Notes: generated by a model not told the origin, from the sequence alone. Shown: positions 27,347-36,411, counted from the first letter of the stretch. The stretch is DNA of 64,000 bases from Affinibrenneria salicis (GCF_008710095.1 NZ_VYKJ01000001.1:124001-188000); one strand, 5' to 3'. Numbers and translations are program-made.

Positions 27347-29314
27347 TTAGAATTTATATTCAACGCCGGCCCAGTAGTTACGCCCTTCTTCAATAAAGCC
27401 TTCCGTATAGGCATAGGTCTTATCGAACAGGTTATTCACCGAGGCATTAACGCTCAGACCGTGACCGATTTCATAATCGGCGCGCAAATTGGTTACCGCG
27501 AACCCGGCGGCTTTCTGGCTGGCGTCGGTACTGCTGTAGCTGGATGAGCGCGCCTCTTCAGACGCGGTAATGCTCAGCGTGCGCCACGGCGTAACCGTCA
27601 CCCAGCCGACCAGCGTTTGCGTCGGCAGACCGGTAATTTTGCCGATCTCTTTACGTTTCGCATCGCTGTGGATCGCGCTGTAATTAAGCCCGATCTTGAC
27701 CAGCTCGGACAGGCTGCCGTTGATGCCCACATCCAGACCGGCGTAGTCTACCCGGCCACTGTTACGGTTCTGCAACGTGTTGGCGTCGATATTTTGCGTC
27801 AGAATCGCGTCGTTGACCCAGTTGTAATAGACGCTGGCCTCGTAGCCCCAGCTATCGCTGATATAACCGTTATAGGTCAGGTCGACGCTGCGCGCCCGTT
27901 CAGCATTCAGATGAGGATTAACCAGCACCGTCTGGCCGGTGGCCGCTTTACTGGTGGTGTAACGCTCTTTCAGCGTCGGGAAACGGCTGCGGTCGGACAG
28001 CGACAGCGCGATCGTATCCCGGTTATCGAAATGGTATTTCGCCATCGTCTGCCAGTTAAATGCGCGCTGGTCGTTATCGTCATAGTGGATGATGTCGCCG
28101 TTACTGCCATGCTTCATGCTCTGCAGGCTCTTGCGCCAGTCATAGCTGATGCCGGCCACCACATCAAGATTATCGGCCGCCGCCCACTGATATTCGCTGG
28201 CCAGTGACCAGGTACCGTCTTTGTAACGATCATAAGGCGCGGTTGTCGAGCCTTTCTCCCGATGCACATCCTCTTTCCAGTGGGCGGCGAAGGAAAGCAG
28301 ATCGCTCTCACGCATATCCGCCGACAGCTGCAGCCCGGCGCCGTTGCTGAAATCATCGTAGCGGCTGTAGCTGCCGTTTTTGTTTTGCAACGCCGCGCGC
28401 GTGTTATACATCAGCAGGGTATTTTTGAAAGTATCGTGCCAGGCGCGGCTTTTCAGGGTAAAACGATCGCCCAGGCGAGTGGTGCCCTGATAGTAATAAC
28501 TCTCTTTGTCATATTCCGGCCACTGCCAGTAGCGGGCCGCCTGACCGCTGGTGCCGGCATACGGCGGGCTGTTCTTTTCGCCATCCTGCTTGATCCAGGT
28601 GAAGGTGTACTCATCGTTTTCGCGCGGCGTGAAGCCCAGCTTAATCAGGCCGTGTTTATCATCGGACGCCGAATTCTCCCGCTTGCCGCCCTCGCCGACG
28701 ACGCCGCTTTCCACGCCGTGCGGCAGCCCGACGAAGTCGCGCTTCAGGCGGCTGCCGCTCAGTTGGATATAGCCCAGATCGTTTTTCGCGCCGAACGAGG
28801 CGCTGGTGTCGTAAGCATTATCATCGCCGCGGCTCCAGCCCTGACGATAGCTCACCGAACCCTGCAGCGGCTTTTGCGGTTTCTGCGTAGTGATATTGAT
28901 GGCGCCGCCCATCTGATTCGGCCCCTGCAGCAGAGAGGTGTAGCCTTTAGACACCTCGATCGACGCCAGACCCGAGGTCAGAAAGCGCCCCAAATCCAGG
29001 TTGCCGTCGTACGGCACATAAATCGGCACCCCATCATAGAACACCGGCACCTGGCGATTATCAAAGCCGCGCACCCGCACCTGCAGCTCATTGCGATTTC
29101 CCGATTTCTGCAGCGAAACGCCCGGGATCACGCTCAGCGCTTCCGCCACGTTGCGTTTGTCCAACTGCGCCATCGCGTCCTGATCAAGAATATCGCTGGT
29201 GGCTACCACCGGGCTGGACCAGATGGTCATGCTGTCTTCCTGCTGAGCCGCGTGGCTATTCCCTGTGCCCGTCAACGCAACGGCGATATATAAAAAACTC
29301 TTCTTTAATTTCAT
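27347..29314 (-). CDS. TonB-dependent outer-membrane receptor, predicted for a molybdenum or tungsten compound
   Basis: The 655-residue protein has a signal peptide (cut near SHAAQQ), a plug domain (about 40-150: VAEALSVIPGVSLQKSGNRN, VRGFDNRQVPVFYDGVPIYV, LQGPNQMGGAINITTQKP) and a barrel ending NYWAGVEYKF. The terminal Phe is typical of outer-membrane barrels. It has no obvious catecholate-receptor signature. It is the sixth gene of a minus-strand operon with an ABC importer and modD. The substrate is inferred to be molybdate, tungstate or a chelate of these, supported by a ModE-like site upstream of the operon. Confidence 0.8.
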   Translation of the reverse strand: MKLKKSFLYIAVALTGTGNSHAAQQEDSMTIWSSPVVATSDILDQDAMAQLDKRNVAEALSVIPGVSLQKSGNRNELQVRVRGFDNRQVPVFYDGVPIYVPYDGNLDLGRFLTSGLASIEVSKGYTSLLQGPNQMGGAINITTQKPQKPLQGSVSYRQGWSRGDDNAYDTSASFGAKNDLGYIQLSGSRLKRDFVGLPHGVESGVVGEGGKRENSASDDKHGLIKLGFTPRENDEYTFTWIKQDGEKNSPPYAGTSGQAARYWQWPEYDKESYYYQGTTRLGDRFTLKSRAWHDTFKNTLLMYNTRAALQNKNGSYSRYDDFSNGAGLQLSADMRESDLLSFAAHWKEDVHREKGSTTAPYDRYKDGTWSLASEYQWAAADNLDVVAGISYDWRKSLQSMKHGSNGDIIHYDDNDQRAFNWQTMAKYHFDNRDTIALSLSDRSRFPTLKERYTTSKAATGQTVLVNPHLNAERARSVDLTYNGYISDSWGYEASVYYNWVNDAILTQNIDANTLQNRNSGRVDYAGLDVGINGSLSELVKIGLNYSAIHSDAKRKEIGKITGLPTQTLVGWVTVTPWRTLSITASEEARSSSYSSTDASQKAAGFAVTNLRADYEIGHGLSVNASVNNLFDKTYAYTEGFIEEGRNYWAGVEYKF

Positions 29315-29365
29315 CCTGCTACCCCTGTCTTATTGTCTATTTTTTGTCATCGACACCGCTGTGCC

Positions 29366-29390
29366 GCGGCGGTCATTGAATGGCCGCCGC
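29366..29390 (-). promoter_or_regulatory. GC-rich hairpin between modD and the receptor gene
   Basis: GCGGCGG and CCGCCGC arms enclose an 11-nt middle in which TCATTGAATGG can pair further (CCATTCAATGA in the mRNA). It has no T-run, so it is more likely a transcript-stabilising or processing hairpin in an 80-bp gap than a terminator. Confidence 0.5.
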
Positions 29391-29394
29391 TAAT

Positions 29395-30240
29395 CTATTG
29401 GGGATCGAGGCGTACGCTGATATCCGCGGGCGGCGCGTAATAAGGCGCCGACGTCACCAGCAGCGGCACGCCGGTACGCGCCCAGGCGTCAATCGTGTCC
29501 AGCGTAATGCCGCCGGCGAGCGAGAAACGGCAGCGGGGAGCCAGCCGAGCCGCGCGCGCCAGAAAAGCCGGCACGTCGTCGATCGGACATTTATCCAGCT
29601 GCACCATATCCGGCCCGGCGGCCAGCGCCGCTTCCGCTTGCCGGATGTTATCGGCCTCGACAATGATGGTTTTTTCCGGCGCCTCGCGGCGCAGCGCCGC
29701 CACCATCCCGCGCCAGTCGTCGGGATTGGCCCAGAAATGGCGATGGTTGGCGAATAACAAAATCGTCTCCGCACAGCCGGCCCGGTGGATAATGCCGCCG
29801 CCGGCAAGCACCGCCTGGGTCGCCAGCAGTTTGGTGCCGGGGATGGTTTTACGCGTGCAGGCGATTTGCCCGTCCGGCACGTGCTGGCGCAGAATGCGCA
29901 GCATATCGAACAGGTAGCGAGTGACGCCGCAGCTCCACTCCAGTACGTTCTGCACCGCTTTCCACCCCTGGTGCAGCGCATCGACGCGGCCGCTGACGAT
30001 CAGCAAGGTATCGCCGGGCCGCACCACCCAACCGTCTTCCAGCGCCAGTTCGACCACCAGGCCGAGCCGCTGCAGCATTTGCCGGGCGACCTCAAGACCG
30101 CTGATGCAGCCGCCCTGGCGGTGCTGAAAGACCATACGTCCCTGACGGTCGCCGATGCCCAGCGCGCGCGTGGTGAGATCGCCGCCCTGAATATCGTCGA
30201 GCAGCCATTGATCGATCTGCGCCTGCGAATAAAAAATCAT
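29395..30240 (-). CDS. modD: ModD, nicotinate-nucleotide-pyrophosphorylase-like molybdenum transport protein
   Basis: The 281-residue protein is homologous to NadC (quinolinate phosphoribosyltransferase): DDIQGGDLTTRAL, QNVLEWSCGVTRYL, ACTRKTIPGTKLLATQAVLA, GGGIIHRAG, IVEADNIRQAEAALAAGPDM and SLAGGITLDTID. The form with GCAETILLFANHRHF corresponds to ModD, known from molybdate transport operons such as that of Rhodobacter; its reaction is not established. It overlaps the methyltransferase gene by 4 bp. Its presence next to an ABC importer is the main reason to link this operon to molybdenum. Confidence 0.85.
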   Translation of the reverse strand: MIFYSQAQIDQWLLDDIQGGDLTTRALGIGDRQGRMVFQHRQGGCISGLEVARQMLQRLGLVVELALEDGWVVRPGDTLLIVSGRVDALHQGWKAVQNVLEWSCGVTRYLFDMLRILRQHVPDGQIACTRKTIPGTKLLATQAVLAGGGIIHRAGCAETILLFANHRHFWANPDDWRGMVAALRREAPEKTIIVEADNIRQAEAALAAGPDMVQLDKCPIDDVPAFLARAARLAPRCRFSLAGGITLDTIDAWARTGVPLLVTSAPYYAPPADISVRLDPQ

Positions 30241-31058
30241 GCGCCGTCCTCCGCCAGCGCAACCCGATCCCAGTACACCAGCGCCCAGTCGCGAGTCGGC
30301 GAGACCAGCGACCTGTCGCTGTTGCGACGCTGCCGGTAATAGTCAAACAGCCGCTGCCGTTCATCGTCGCTCAGTTCGCCCATCGACCAGCGCACATTCT
30401 CCACCAGCCGTTCGAAAGTGGCGTTGTCGCCCTGACAGTTGGGGCCGCGGATAAAATCCACTTTGGCGCGGATCCCCATCTGGTACAGCACATTGACGGC
30501 GTAGATGTAATTGGGCAATTCCACCACCGGGCGGCCGATCGCGCGCTGAATATGAACATCCATGAACGACGGGCTGACGGTGTGGGTGGTGTAAACCCGC
30601 AGCCGCGCTTTCTGATTGAGCTTCAACATCGCCTGACGCAAATCCGCCACCAGCGTGGAGCGCGACGCCACGGCGATATCGCATTGCGGCAGATCGTCCC
30701 ACTCATCCTCCCAGGCGCGGCGGATCAGGGTCGCATTATCAATGCCCTGCTCCTGCGCCCGCCGCGCGGCCAGCTGTAACATGCCGCTGCTGTAATCCAC
30801 GCCGTACACCCGCTGCAGCCGGTCGGCCAGCGCCAGGCAAACGGATCCCGGACCGCAGCCCATATCCAGCAGCGTATCGGCGCCGCTGAGATCCATCTTC
30901 GTCAACAGTTGCGGCAGGTAGGTGTCCTGCGGGCTTGCGCAGCTTGCGGCCATTTTTTCCGCACGCTGATCCCAGTGTTCGGGCGTTTTTTCCGTGCGCT
31001 CGGCCAGCTTCAGCTGCTGCTGGTAGAGGTCGGCAAAATTAATTTCATCAATCAGCAT
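30237..31058 (-). CDS. Class I SAM-dependent methyltransferase of the molybdenum operon
   Basis: The 273-residue protein has SAM motif I in LLDMGCGPGSVCLALADRL (about residues 63-81), then VYGVDYSSGMLQLAARRA and DIAVASRSTLVADLRQAM in the expected order. No substrate signature is recognised. It starts 12 bp after the ATPase gene and overlaps modD by 4 bp, so it is a firm operon member. It might modify a small chelator or participate in metal handling, but this is a guess; a methyltransferase is not part of the standard modABC or molABC set. Confidence 0.8.
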   Translation of the reverse strand: MLIDEINFADLYQQQLKLAERTEKTPEHWDQRAEKMAASCASPQDTYLPQLLTKMDLSGADTLLDMGCGPGSVCLALADRLQRVYGVDYSSGMLQLAARRAQEQGIDNATLIRRAWEDEWDDLPQCDIAVASRSTLVADLRQAMLKLNQKARLRVYTTHTVSPSFMDVHIQRAIGRPVVELPNYIYAVNVLYQMGIRAKVDFIRGPNCQGDNATFERLVENVRWSMGELSDDERQRLFDYYRQRRNSDRSLVSPTRDWALVYWDRVALAEDGA

Positions 31059-31070
31059 GGCGGGCTCCCC

Positions 31071-31832
31071 TTATGTCCATTGTTCTGTTCCCAGATGGCG
31101 CCGTATCTCTTCCGGCTGTACGTGATAGAGCGCGGCTAACGCTTCGCAACTCAGCATGGTTTCGGGCGGCCCCTGGCTCACCGTGCCCGGCGGCGCGATT
31201 AACACCACCCGATCGGCGACGGCCCGGGCATGCATCGGATGGTGCGTCGCCATCAGCAGGGTCATGCCGCGCGCCCTTAGCTGGCGGATGGTATTCAGCA
31301 GGGTGATTTGGTGGCCAAAATCGAGACTCGCCGCCGGCTCATCCAGCAGCAGCAGACGCGGCCGCTGCACCAGCGCGCGCGCGATCAGCACCAGTTGGCG
31401 CTCCCCGCCGCTCAGGGTGGCCCAGACGCGATGCTCCAGATGACCAATGCCGAGCGTATCCAGCGTATGGCGAGCCAGTTCGCGTTCGCGCCGGCCGGGC
31501 GAGGAAAACACACTCATATGCACGCTGCAGCCCATCAGCACCATATCCAGCGCCTGAAAGGCGAAGGGACCATCATGCGCCTGCGGCACCCAGGCCATGA
31601 CGGCCGCCCGATCCGCCGGCGACCAGTCGCCGACCGGTTTGCCGGCCAGCAGAATCTCGCCGCCGAGCGGCGGCAGCAGGCCAAGCAGCGTGCGAATCAA
31701 CGTGGTTTTACCGCAGCCGTTGGCCCCCAGCAGGCAGCAAATTTCTTCGCGTCGCAGATCGAACGTCACGCCGTCGATCACCGTCCGGCGCGGATAGCCG
31801 AGGGTCGCATGGTTAAAACGCACCAGCGTCAT
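31071..31832 (-). CDS. ABC transporter ATPase, FecE/MolC-type
   Basis: The 253-residue protein shows Walker A (LLGANGCGKTTLIRTLLG, about residues 34-51), the Q-loop in MAWVPQAHDGPFAFQ, the signature LSGGERQLVLIARAL and Walker B LLLLDEPAASLDF, followed by the H-switch ATHHPMHA. It energises the adjacent FecCD-type permease and overlaps that gene by 4 bp. H. influenzae MolC of a molybdate/tungstate importer belongs to the same class II family. Confidence 0.88.
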   Translation of the reverse strand: MTLVRFNHATLGYPRRTVIDGVTFDLRREEICCLLGANGCGKTTLIRTLLGLLPPLGGEILLAGKPVGDWSPADRAAVMAWVPQAHDGPFAFQALDMVLMGCSVHMSVFSSPGRRERELARHTLDTLGIGHLEHRVWATLSGGERQLVLIARALVQRPRLLLLDEPAASLDFGHQITLLNTIRQLRARGMTLLMATHHPMHARAVADRVVLIAPPGTVSQGPPETMLSCEALAALYHVQPEEIRRHLGTEQWT

Positions 31833-32821
31833 ACCCGCCCTCCGCGCAGCAGCAACAGCAGAAAAAACGGCGCGCCGATCAGCGCGGTCAGGATGCCGAG
31901 CGGCAGCTCGATGTCGCTCGCCGAGCGCGCCAGGGTATCCGTCAGCAACAGCAGCAGCGCGCCGCAGCCCATCGACGCCGGTAGCAGCCGCTGATAATTG
32001 TTGCCGGTCAGCAGGCGGCAGATGTGCGGCACCACTAATCCAATCCAGCCGATAATGCCGGCGATGGCGACCGCGCTGGCGGTCATCAGCGTGGCGCTGA
32101 CGATGATCACCAGCCGCAGGCGCGCGACATTCAGCCCCATCGAGCGCGCTTCATCGTCCGACAGGCTCAGCAAATTCATCCGCCAGCGCAGCAGCAGCAG
32201 CGGCAGCATCCCGCCCAGCAGCAGCGGCGCGGCGATGCGCAGATCCGCCAGCGTAGTGGAGGACAGGCTGCCCAGCAGCCAGAAGGTGATCGACGGCAAC
32301 TGGGTGTAGGGATCGGACAGAATCTTAATCAGCGAAATTACGGCGCCGCATAGCGTGCCCAGCGCGATGCCGATCAACACCAGCGACAGCACCGGATCGT
32401 GACGTTTCGCCAGCCGGGCGATCGCGCACACGCCCGCCACCACCGACAAACCGCCGGCGAAAGCCAGCGCCTGGATCAGCAGCATCGGCAGGCCAAACCA
32501 AATGGCGATGCTGGCGCCCATCCCGGCGCCGGCCGACACCCCCAGAATGTCCGGCGATACCAGCGGATTGCGGAACATACCCTGATAGGCGGCCCCGGCG
32601 CCGGAAAGCCCGGCGCCGATCAGCAGCGCCGCCAGGATACGCGGCAGACGGATCTGCCAGAACACGATGGCGGCGCGGGGATCGACATCCCGCCCTTCCG
32701 GCGCACTCAGCAAATAAAACACCTGAGCGGGCGTCAGCGAGAAAGCGCCGCTCATCAGAGCCAACGCCACGCAGGCCAGCGCCGCCAGACAAAGCAGCAG
32801 CGTAACGCGCCGGGAATTCAT
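31829..32821 (-). CDS. FecCD-type ABC permease, MolB-like
   Basis: The 330-residue protein has about ten membrane segments and the BtuC/FecCD signatures LPRILAALLIGAGLSGAGAA, YQGMFRNPLVSPDILGVSAG, GIIGWIGLVVPHICRLL and LPLGILTALIGAPFFLLLL. Importers of this class carry siderophores, haem, cobalamin and, in the MolBC case, molybdate or tungstate. It overlaps the genes on both sides by 4 bp. Confidence 0.88.
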   Translation of the reverse strand: MNSRRVTLLLCLAALACVALALMSGAFSLTPAQVFYLLSAPEGRDVDPRAAIVFWQIRLPRILAALLIGAGLSGAGAAYQGMFRNPLVSPDILGVSAGAGMGASIAIWFGLPMLLIQALAFAGGLSVVAGVCAIARLAKRHDPVLSLVLIGIALGTLCGAVISLIKILSDPYTQLPSITFWLLGSLSSTTLADLRIAAPLLLGGMLPLLLLRWRMNLLSLSDDEARSMGLNVARLRLVIIVSATLMTASAVAIAGIIGWIGLVVPHICRLLTGNNYQRLLPASMGCGALLLLLTDTLARSASDIELPLGILTALIGAPFFLLLLLRGGRV

Positions 32822-33849
32822 GCGTCCCCCATCAGACGCTGGTATTGCGCATCGCTGAGTTCGCTGTGGTAGAACAGCGTGAAGAACTCGCGCATGTCGT
32901 CTTTAAAGCCGGCCCGCAGCCGCGCGTCGAAATGCGCCTGCAGCCGCCGCATCCCCAGCAGCCGGTTAATGCCCGGCGGCGCGTCCAGCCAGCCAAAGGG
33001 AAGACCGGAGAACAACAGCACCTGACGCTTAGCCACCGCGTCGACACCCTGCCAGACGGGATCCTCGCAAATGTAGCGCCAGGTGACGGGATCCTGCGTC
33101 AGAATGATATCCGGTTGCCAAAGCAGCAGTTGCTCCATCGATACCTGAGTCAGGCCGCTGCGATCGGCCTGCTGCGCCACATTTTCCAGCCCGAGCAGTT
33201 CCGCCGCCTCGGTATGCAGCGAGTGGCGCAGCCCGGTCTCCAGACCGCGCGCGCCGCGCGCCGCGTAGAAGCGAACATTCGCCGCCGGGCTGCCCGCGAA
33301 CAGCGCCGCGTCGGCTAAAAAACGTTCGGCCAACAGCGCCTGCGATTCCGCCCGCCGCTCCTCGCCCAGCAGCGCGCCGACCTGACGCAGCTGTTGGGCG
33401 GAATCCGCCAGCGTGCCGTCAATCAGCACCAGGGGGATGCCGGTTTGTTCGGCGATTCTGCTCGCCTGCGAGCGCCAGGTGCCATCGGCGCTGCCGCAAT
33501 CGATAATCATGTCCGGATTAAGCGCCAGCACCTTTTCCAGCGACAGCGTACTGGCCCGCCCGGATAAGCGGCCCAGTTTGGTTAAATGACAGAGCGATGA
33601 GGAAAACCAGGCGCAGTTATCGCCGGACAGATCAAACGAAGAGAGACCGGGCAACTTCTCCGGCGCGACGGCCAGCAATAACAGATCGGCCGGCGCGCCG
33701 GCGCTCAGAATGCGGCGGACACGTTCAGGCGGCGGAAGCTGGCCAAAGGGAAAGAGTAATGACGATGCGGCCCGTACCGGGCCGGAGATAAAAGACAGCG
33801 CGCAGCAGGAAGCCAGCGCGCGCAGAAATGTACGTCGGGAAATCGTCAT
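32818..33849 (-). CDS. Tat-exported periplasmic metal-binding protein (class III), MolA-like
   Basis: The 343-residue protein begins MTISRRTFLRALASCCALSF, a twin-arginine signal (SRRTFLR), cut near GPVRAAS. The mature part is a two-lobe binding protein with a linking helix: RVRRILSAGAPADLLLLAVAP, NPDMIIDCGSADGTWRSQA and WQPDIILTQDPVTWRYI. Tat export suggests that it folds, or takes up a cofactor, before secretion. It is the first gene of the operon, about 250 bp behind a ModE-like site. The ligand is inferred, not read from residues. Confidence 0.8.
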   Translation of the reverse strand: MTISRRTFLRALASCCALSFISGPVRAASSLLFPFGQLPPPERVRRILSAGAPADLLLLAVAPEKLPGLSSFDLSGDNCAWFSSSLCHLTKLGRLSGRASTLSLEKVLALNPDMIIDCGSADGTWRSQASRIAEQTGIPLVLIDGTLADSAQQLRQVGALLGEERRAESQALLAERFLADAALFAGSPAANVRFYAARGARGLETGLRHSLHTEAAELLGLENVAQQADRSGLTQVSMEQLLLWQPDIILTQDPVTWRYICEDPVWQGVDAVAKRQVLLFSGLPFGWLDAPPGINRLLGMRRLQAHFDARLRAGFKDDMREFFTLFYHSELSDAQYQRLMGDA

Positions 33850-33989
33850 TTTTACAACCAGAAGTAAAATAGTTACCGGAAAGCCAGAGACGCCATGGCG
33901 CTGCGCTGTTCATTTTTCAGGTTCGGCGCCGGAGGATCGCCCGCGTCGCCACGCCTCTGAAATCAATGGGATATATGCTCCATGCCCGT

Positions 33990-34052
33990 CATACCTCAGG
34001 TTGCAGGGCGCTGGCTACGCTGCGCGTTGTTCGAAACGATAACGTTTTGTCC
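33990..34052. repeat. Dispersed intergenic repeat (copy B)
   Basis: Begins CATACCTCAGGTTGCAGGGC, like copy A at 14580, and ends with a GTTCGAAACGATAACGTTTT segment. That segment recurs in reverse orientation, with one mismatch, at 62782-62810. Confidence 0.65.
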
Positions 34053-34101
34053 AGCAACCCGAATTATCCAGAGGATAAATAATAAAAACGCCTCTCCATT
34101 A

Positions 34102-34125
34102 CGCTATATTTTCAGATATATATCG
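34102..34125. promoter_or_regulatory. Candidate ModE (molybdate-responsive repressor) binding site
   Basis: The core is TATAT-TTTCAGA-TATAT, an exact fit to the ModE consensus TATAT-N7-TAYAT. It is flanked by CGC on the left and ATCG on the right, giving outer CG...CG arms as in the E. coli modA site. It lies about 250 bp upstream of the Tat-exported binding protein gene and would make the operon molybdate-repressed. Confidence 0.65.
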
Positions 34126-34675
34126 ATATTTTTATTTAAAGGCAAAAAAATATTAATGATTATTAACAAAGATTGATCGGTGTCAGTTTTCATATTCTTC
34201 CGCCGGTTGACTCACCGCAACGGAGAGCGCCGCGCGCCGCGGCCGCACAGTCCGCCGCATCGCCACCTAACCGGAAAGAAAACGATCACCATATTAAATA
34301 TCAATATGTTACATACACAACAATGAAATCAAACACAATAGTTTTATTAACCATTAGTACAGTCATTCAGCAGAATTAAATAGCGACAATGACGTAAAAC
34401 CATTAAATGACGGGAAGATAACGCAGATTAAGATAAAATATTATCACGTCTAATCTTTATTATTTCTTAACACTCATGACTGAAGTCTCTTTATTATCCG
34501 TCAGGGTGAATGATTATTATTATAATCGTCGATATTGCCCGAGACGACGCGTCGGGCTGCCCAAAAAGCGCGGTTCACGCTATACTGGCGGGCTAATTTT
34601 AGCCCCGGAATCAATACGGGCTGCAGGAAGGCGGCGTAAACGACTGCGTCCGACAAACAGTAAAAACGGTAAGTT

Positions 34676-35716
34676 ATGAGCCAGAAACAGACAGAACAGA
34701 ATACCCCGCCCGGCAACGACAGCGCGCAAGACACCTCCGGCCGCTGGCGCGGCCGCTTCTCCGTGGCGCCGATGCTGGACTGGACGGATCGTCACTGCCG
34801 TTATTTCCACCGCCTGCTGACGCGCCAGACGCTGCTGTACACCGAAATGGTCACCACCGGCGCCATTATTCACGGCAAAGGCGATTATCTGGCCTACAGC
34901 GCGGAAGAACACCCGCTGGCGCTGCAGTTGGGCGGCAGCGATCCGGCCGCTCTGGCGCACTGCGCGCGTCTGGCGGAGCAGCGCGGCTATGACGAGATTA
35001 ACCTTAACGTCGGCTGCCCGTCCGATCGGGTGCAGAACGGCCGGTTCGGCGCCTGCCTGATGGCGGAAGCCTCGCTGGTGGCGGACTGCGTTAAAGCGAT
35101 GCGCGACGCGGTTTCCATCCCGGTGACGGTAAAAACCCGCATCGGCATCGACGAACAGGATAGTTACGCCTTCCTGTGCGCGTTTATCGATACCGTCGCC
35201 GGCCGCGGCGAGTGCGATACCTTCATCGTGCACGCTCGCAAGGCCTGGCTGTCGGGGCTCAGTCCGAAAGAGAACCGCGAGGTTCCGCCGCTGGACTATC
35301 CGCGCGTTTACCAGCTCAGGCGCGATTTCCCGGCGCTGCGCATCGCGATTAACGGCGGCGTGAAAACGCTTGAGGAAGCCCGGACGCACCTGCGACAGCT
35401 GGACGGCGTGATGATGGGGCGGGAAGCCTACCAGAATCCCGGCGTGCTGGCGCAGGTCGACCGCGAGCTGTTCAATGCCGAGGCCGTGGTGCCGGAGAAG
35501 GCGGACGTCGTGCAATCCATGTATCCTTATATTGAGCGGGAACTGGCGCGCGGCGCGTTATTGGGCCATATCACCCGCCACATGCTCGGCCTGTTCCAGG
35601 GCGTGCCCGGCGCACGTCAGTGGCGACGCCACCTGAGCGAAAACGCGCACAAACCCGGCGCGGATGTCCGCGTGCTCGAACAGGCGCTGGCGCTGGTCAA
35701 TCGGCGGCCAGCCTGA
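34676..35716 (+). CDS. dusA: tRNA-dihydrouridine(20/20a) synthase DusA
   Basis: Reduces uridine 20/20a in the D-loop of tRNAs, using FMN and NADPH. The 346-residue protein contains [52 protein letters not shown] (catalytic cysteine in this block), [17 protein letters not shown] and [11 protein letters not shown]. The length and C-terminal extension are those of DusA rather than DusB or DusC. A -10-like TATACT lies about 90 bp upstream. In E. coli the same order dusA-pspG-qorA-dnaB-alr is found. Confidence 0.96.
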   Translation: MSQKQTEQNTPPGNDSAQDTSGRWRGRFSVAPMLDWTDRHCRYFHRLLTRQTLLYTEMVTTGAIIHGKGDYLAYSAEEHPLALQLGGSDPAALAHCARLAEQRGYDEINLNVGCPSDRVQNGRFGACLMAEASLVADCVKAMRDAVSIPVTVKTRIGIDEQDSYAFLCAFIDTVAGRGECDTFIVHARKAWLSGLSPKENREVPPLDYPRVYQLRRDFPALRIAINGGVKTLEEARTHLRQLDGVMMGREAYQNPGVLAQVDRELFNAEAVVPEKADVVQSMYPYIERELARGALLGHITRHMLGLFQGVPGARQWRRHLSENAHKPGADVRVLEQALALVNRRPA

Positions 35717-35814
35717 TGGTGTATTTGCCCAACAGTTAGTCTGGTTCGCCATATCCCTCCGTCGCCCTGTCGGCCTCCTCCTGCTAAATCAAATAGTTAT
35801 ATTCCCCGACAGGG

Positions 35815-35830
35815 TGGCACGCTTCTTGTA
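35815..35830 (+). promoter_or_regulatory. Sigma-54 promoter of pspG
   Basis: TGGCAC-GCTTC-TTGTA has the -24 element intact and the -12 TTGC changed only in its last base, with the required 5-bp spacer. It is 77 bp before pspG, which in E. coli is driven by sigma-54 and PspF. Confidence 0.8.
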
Positions 35831-35906
35831 ATAACGTTGCCAACGTTATTCCGTTTCGGCCTGGCCGGACGGGTCTGACTGTGCACGATAATGACAGGAG
35901 CGCATC

Positions 35907-36125
35907 ATGCTGGAAGTCTGTTTTGTGGTTGGATTCTTCGCGATGTTGATGGCGACCGGCATCTCGCTGGCGGGCGTGATTGCCGCGCTGTTCGTGGCGT
36001 CGCTGGCGATGTTGATCGGCGGCATGTTCGTTATGCTCATCAACCTGCTTCCCTGGCTGCTGCTGGCCGTGGCGGCAGTGTGGCTGTGGCGCAACATGAA
36101 AAATAAGCCGCTGCGCCATCGCTAA
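35907..36125 (+). CDS. pspG: Phage shock protein G
   Basis: The 72-residue inner-membrane protein starts MLEVCFVVGFFAMLMATGIS and has two or three hydrophobic segments, ending in a basic tail (WRNMKNKPLRHR). It matches the N-terminal 60 residues of E. coli PspG but has a shorter tail. It is an effector of the phage-shock response to envelope stress. The sigma-54 promoter immediately upstream supports the assignment. Confidence 0.93.
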   Translation: MLEVCFVVGFFAMLMATGISLAGVIAALFVASLAMLIGGMFVMLINLLPWLLLAVAAVWLWRNMKNKPLRHR

Positions 36126-36411
36126 ACGCCGGCGCAGGGCAAACATCCGCGGCCTGTTGCCAAAACTGTGCGCCAGCAGATATTTTCCGGCCCGCCGATC
36201 TGGCAGGATAGCACTCAGTCAGCGCCGGTCACTGCCGGCGCCTCATGTTTTCATCACTGCTGTAAACACAAAATAGCCACGCAGTGGCAGGTTTACGGTG
36301 AGTACCACGACTGTACCCTACCCACAGTCCGATGAAATCATCGCCGTCCCCCTAAGCCTCCCGCATGCGGGAGGCTTTTTTACTGCGGCGACGAACAGAG
36401 CCAGGCCGCCC
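36126..36411 (+). ncRNA. Candidate small RNA or long 3' UTR between pspG and qorA
   Basis: A gene-free stretch of 286 bp ends in a strong plus-strand terminator at 36355-36381. It contains further self-complementary parts, such as GCCGGTCACTGCCGGC near 36222. Stop codons in all plus frames argue against a protein. It could be the pspG 3' UTR or an independent sRNA; no known family is recognised. Confidence 0.3.
36355..36381 (+). terminator. Rho-independent terminator after pspG
   Basis: A perfect 10-bp stem AGCCTCCCGC/GCGGGAGGCT with a 2-nt centre is followed by six T on the plus strand. It has no matching T-run on the minus strand, so it serves pspG or an RNA downstream of it. Confidence 0.85.

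Larger units (their letters stand above)
33850..34675. other. 826-bp divergent region between the molybdenum operon and dusA
   Basis: Holds a dispersed repeat (33990-34052), the ModE-like site (34102-34125), long AT-rich stretches (34060-34170, 34290-34520) and a probable dusA -10 element TATACT at 34581-34586. No gene is recognisable in it. Confidence 0.6.

Noticed and set aside
27268..27414. Longer start for the MOSC gene
   Set aside because: The added residues overlap the receptor's 3' end, are rich in Arg/Lys and not conserved; ATG 27267 has a good ribosome site.
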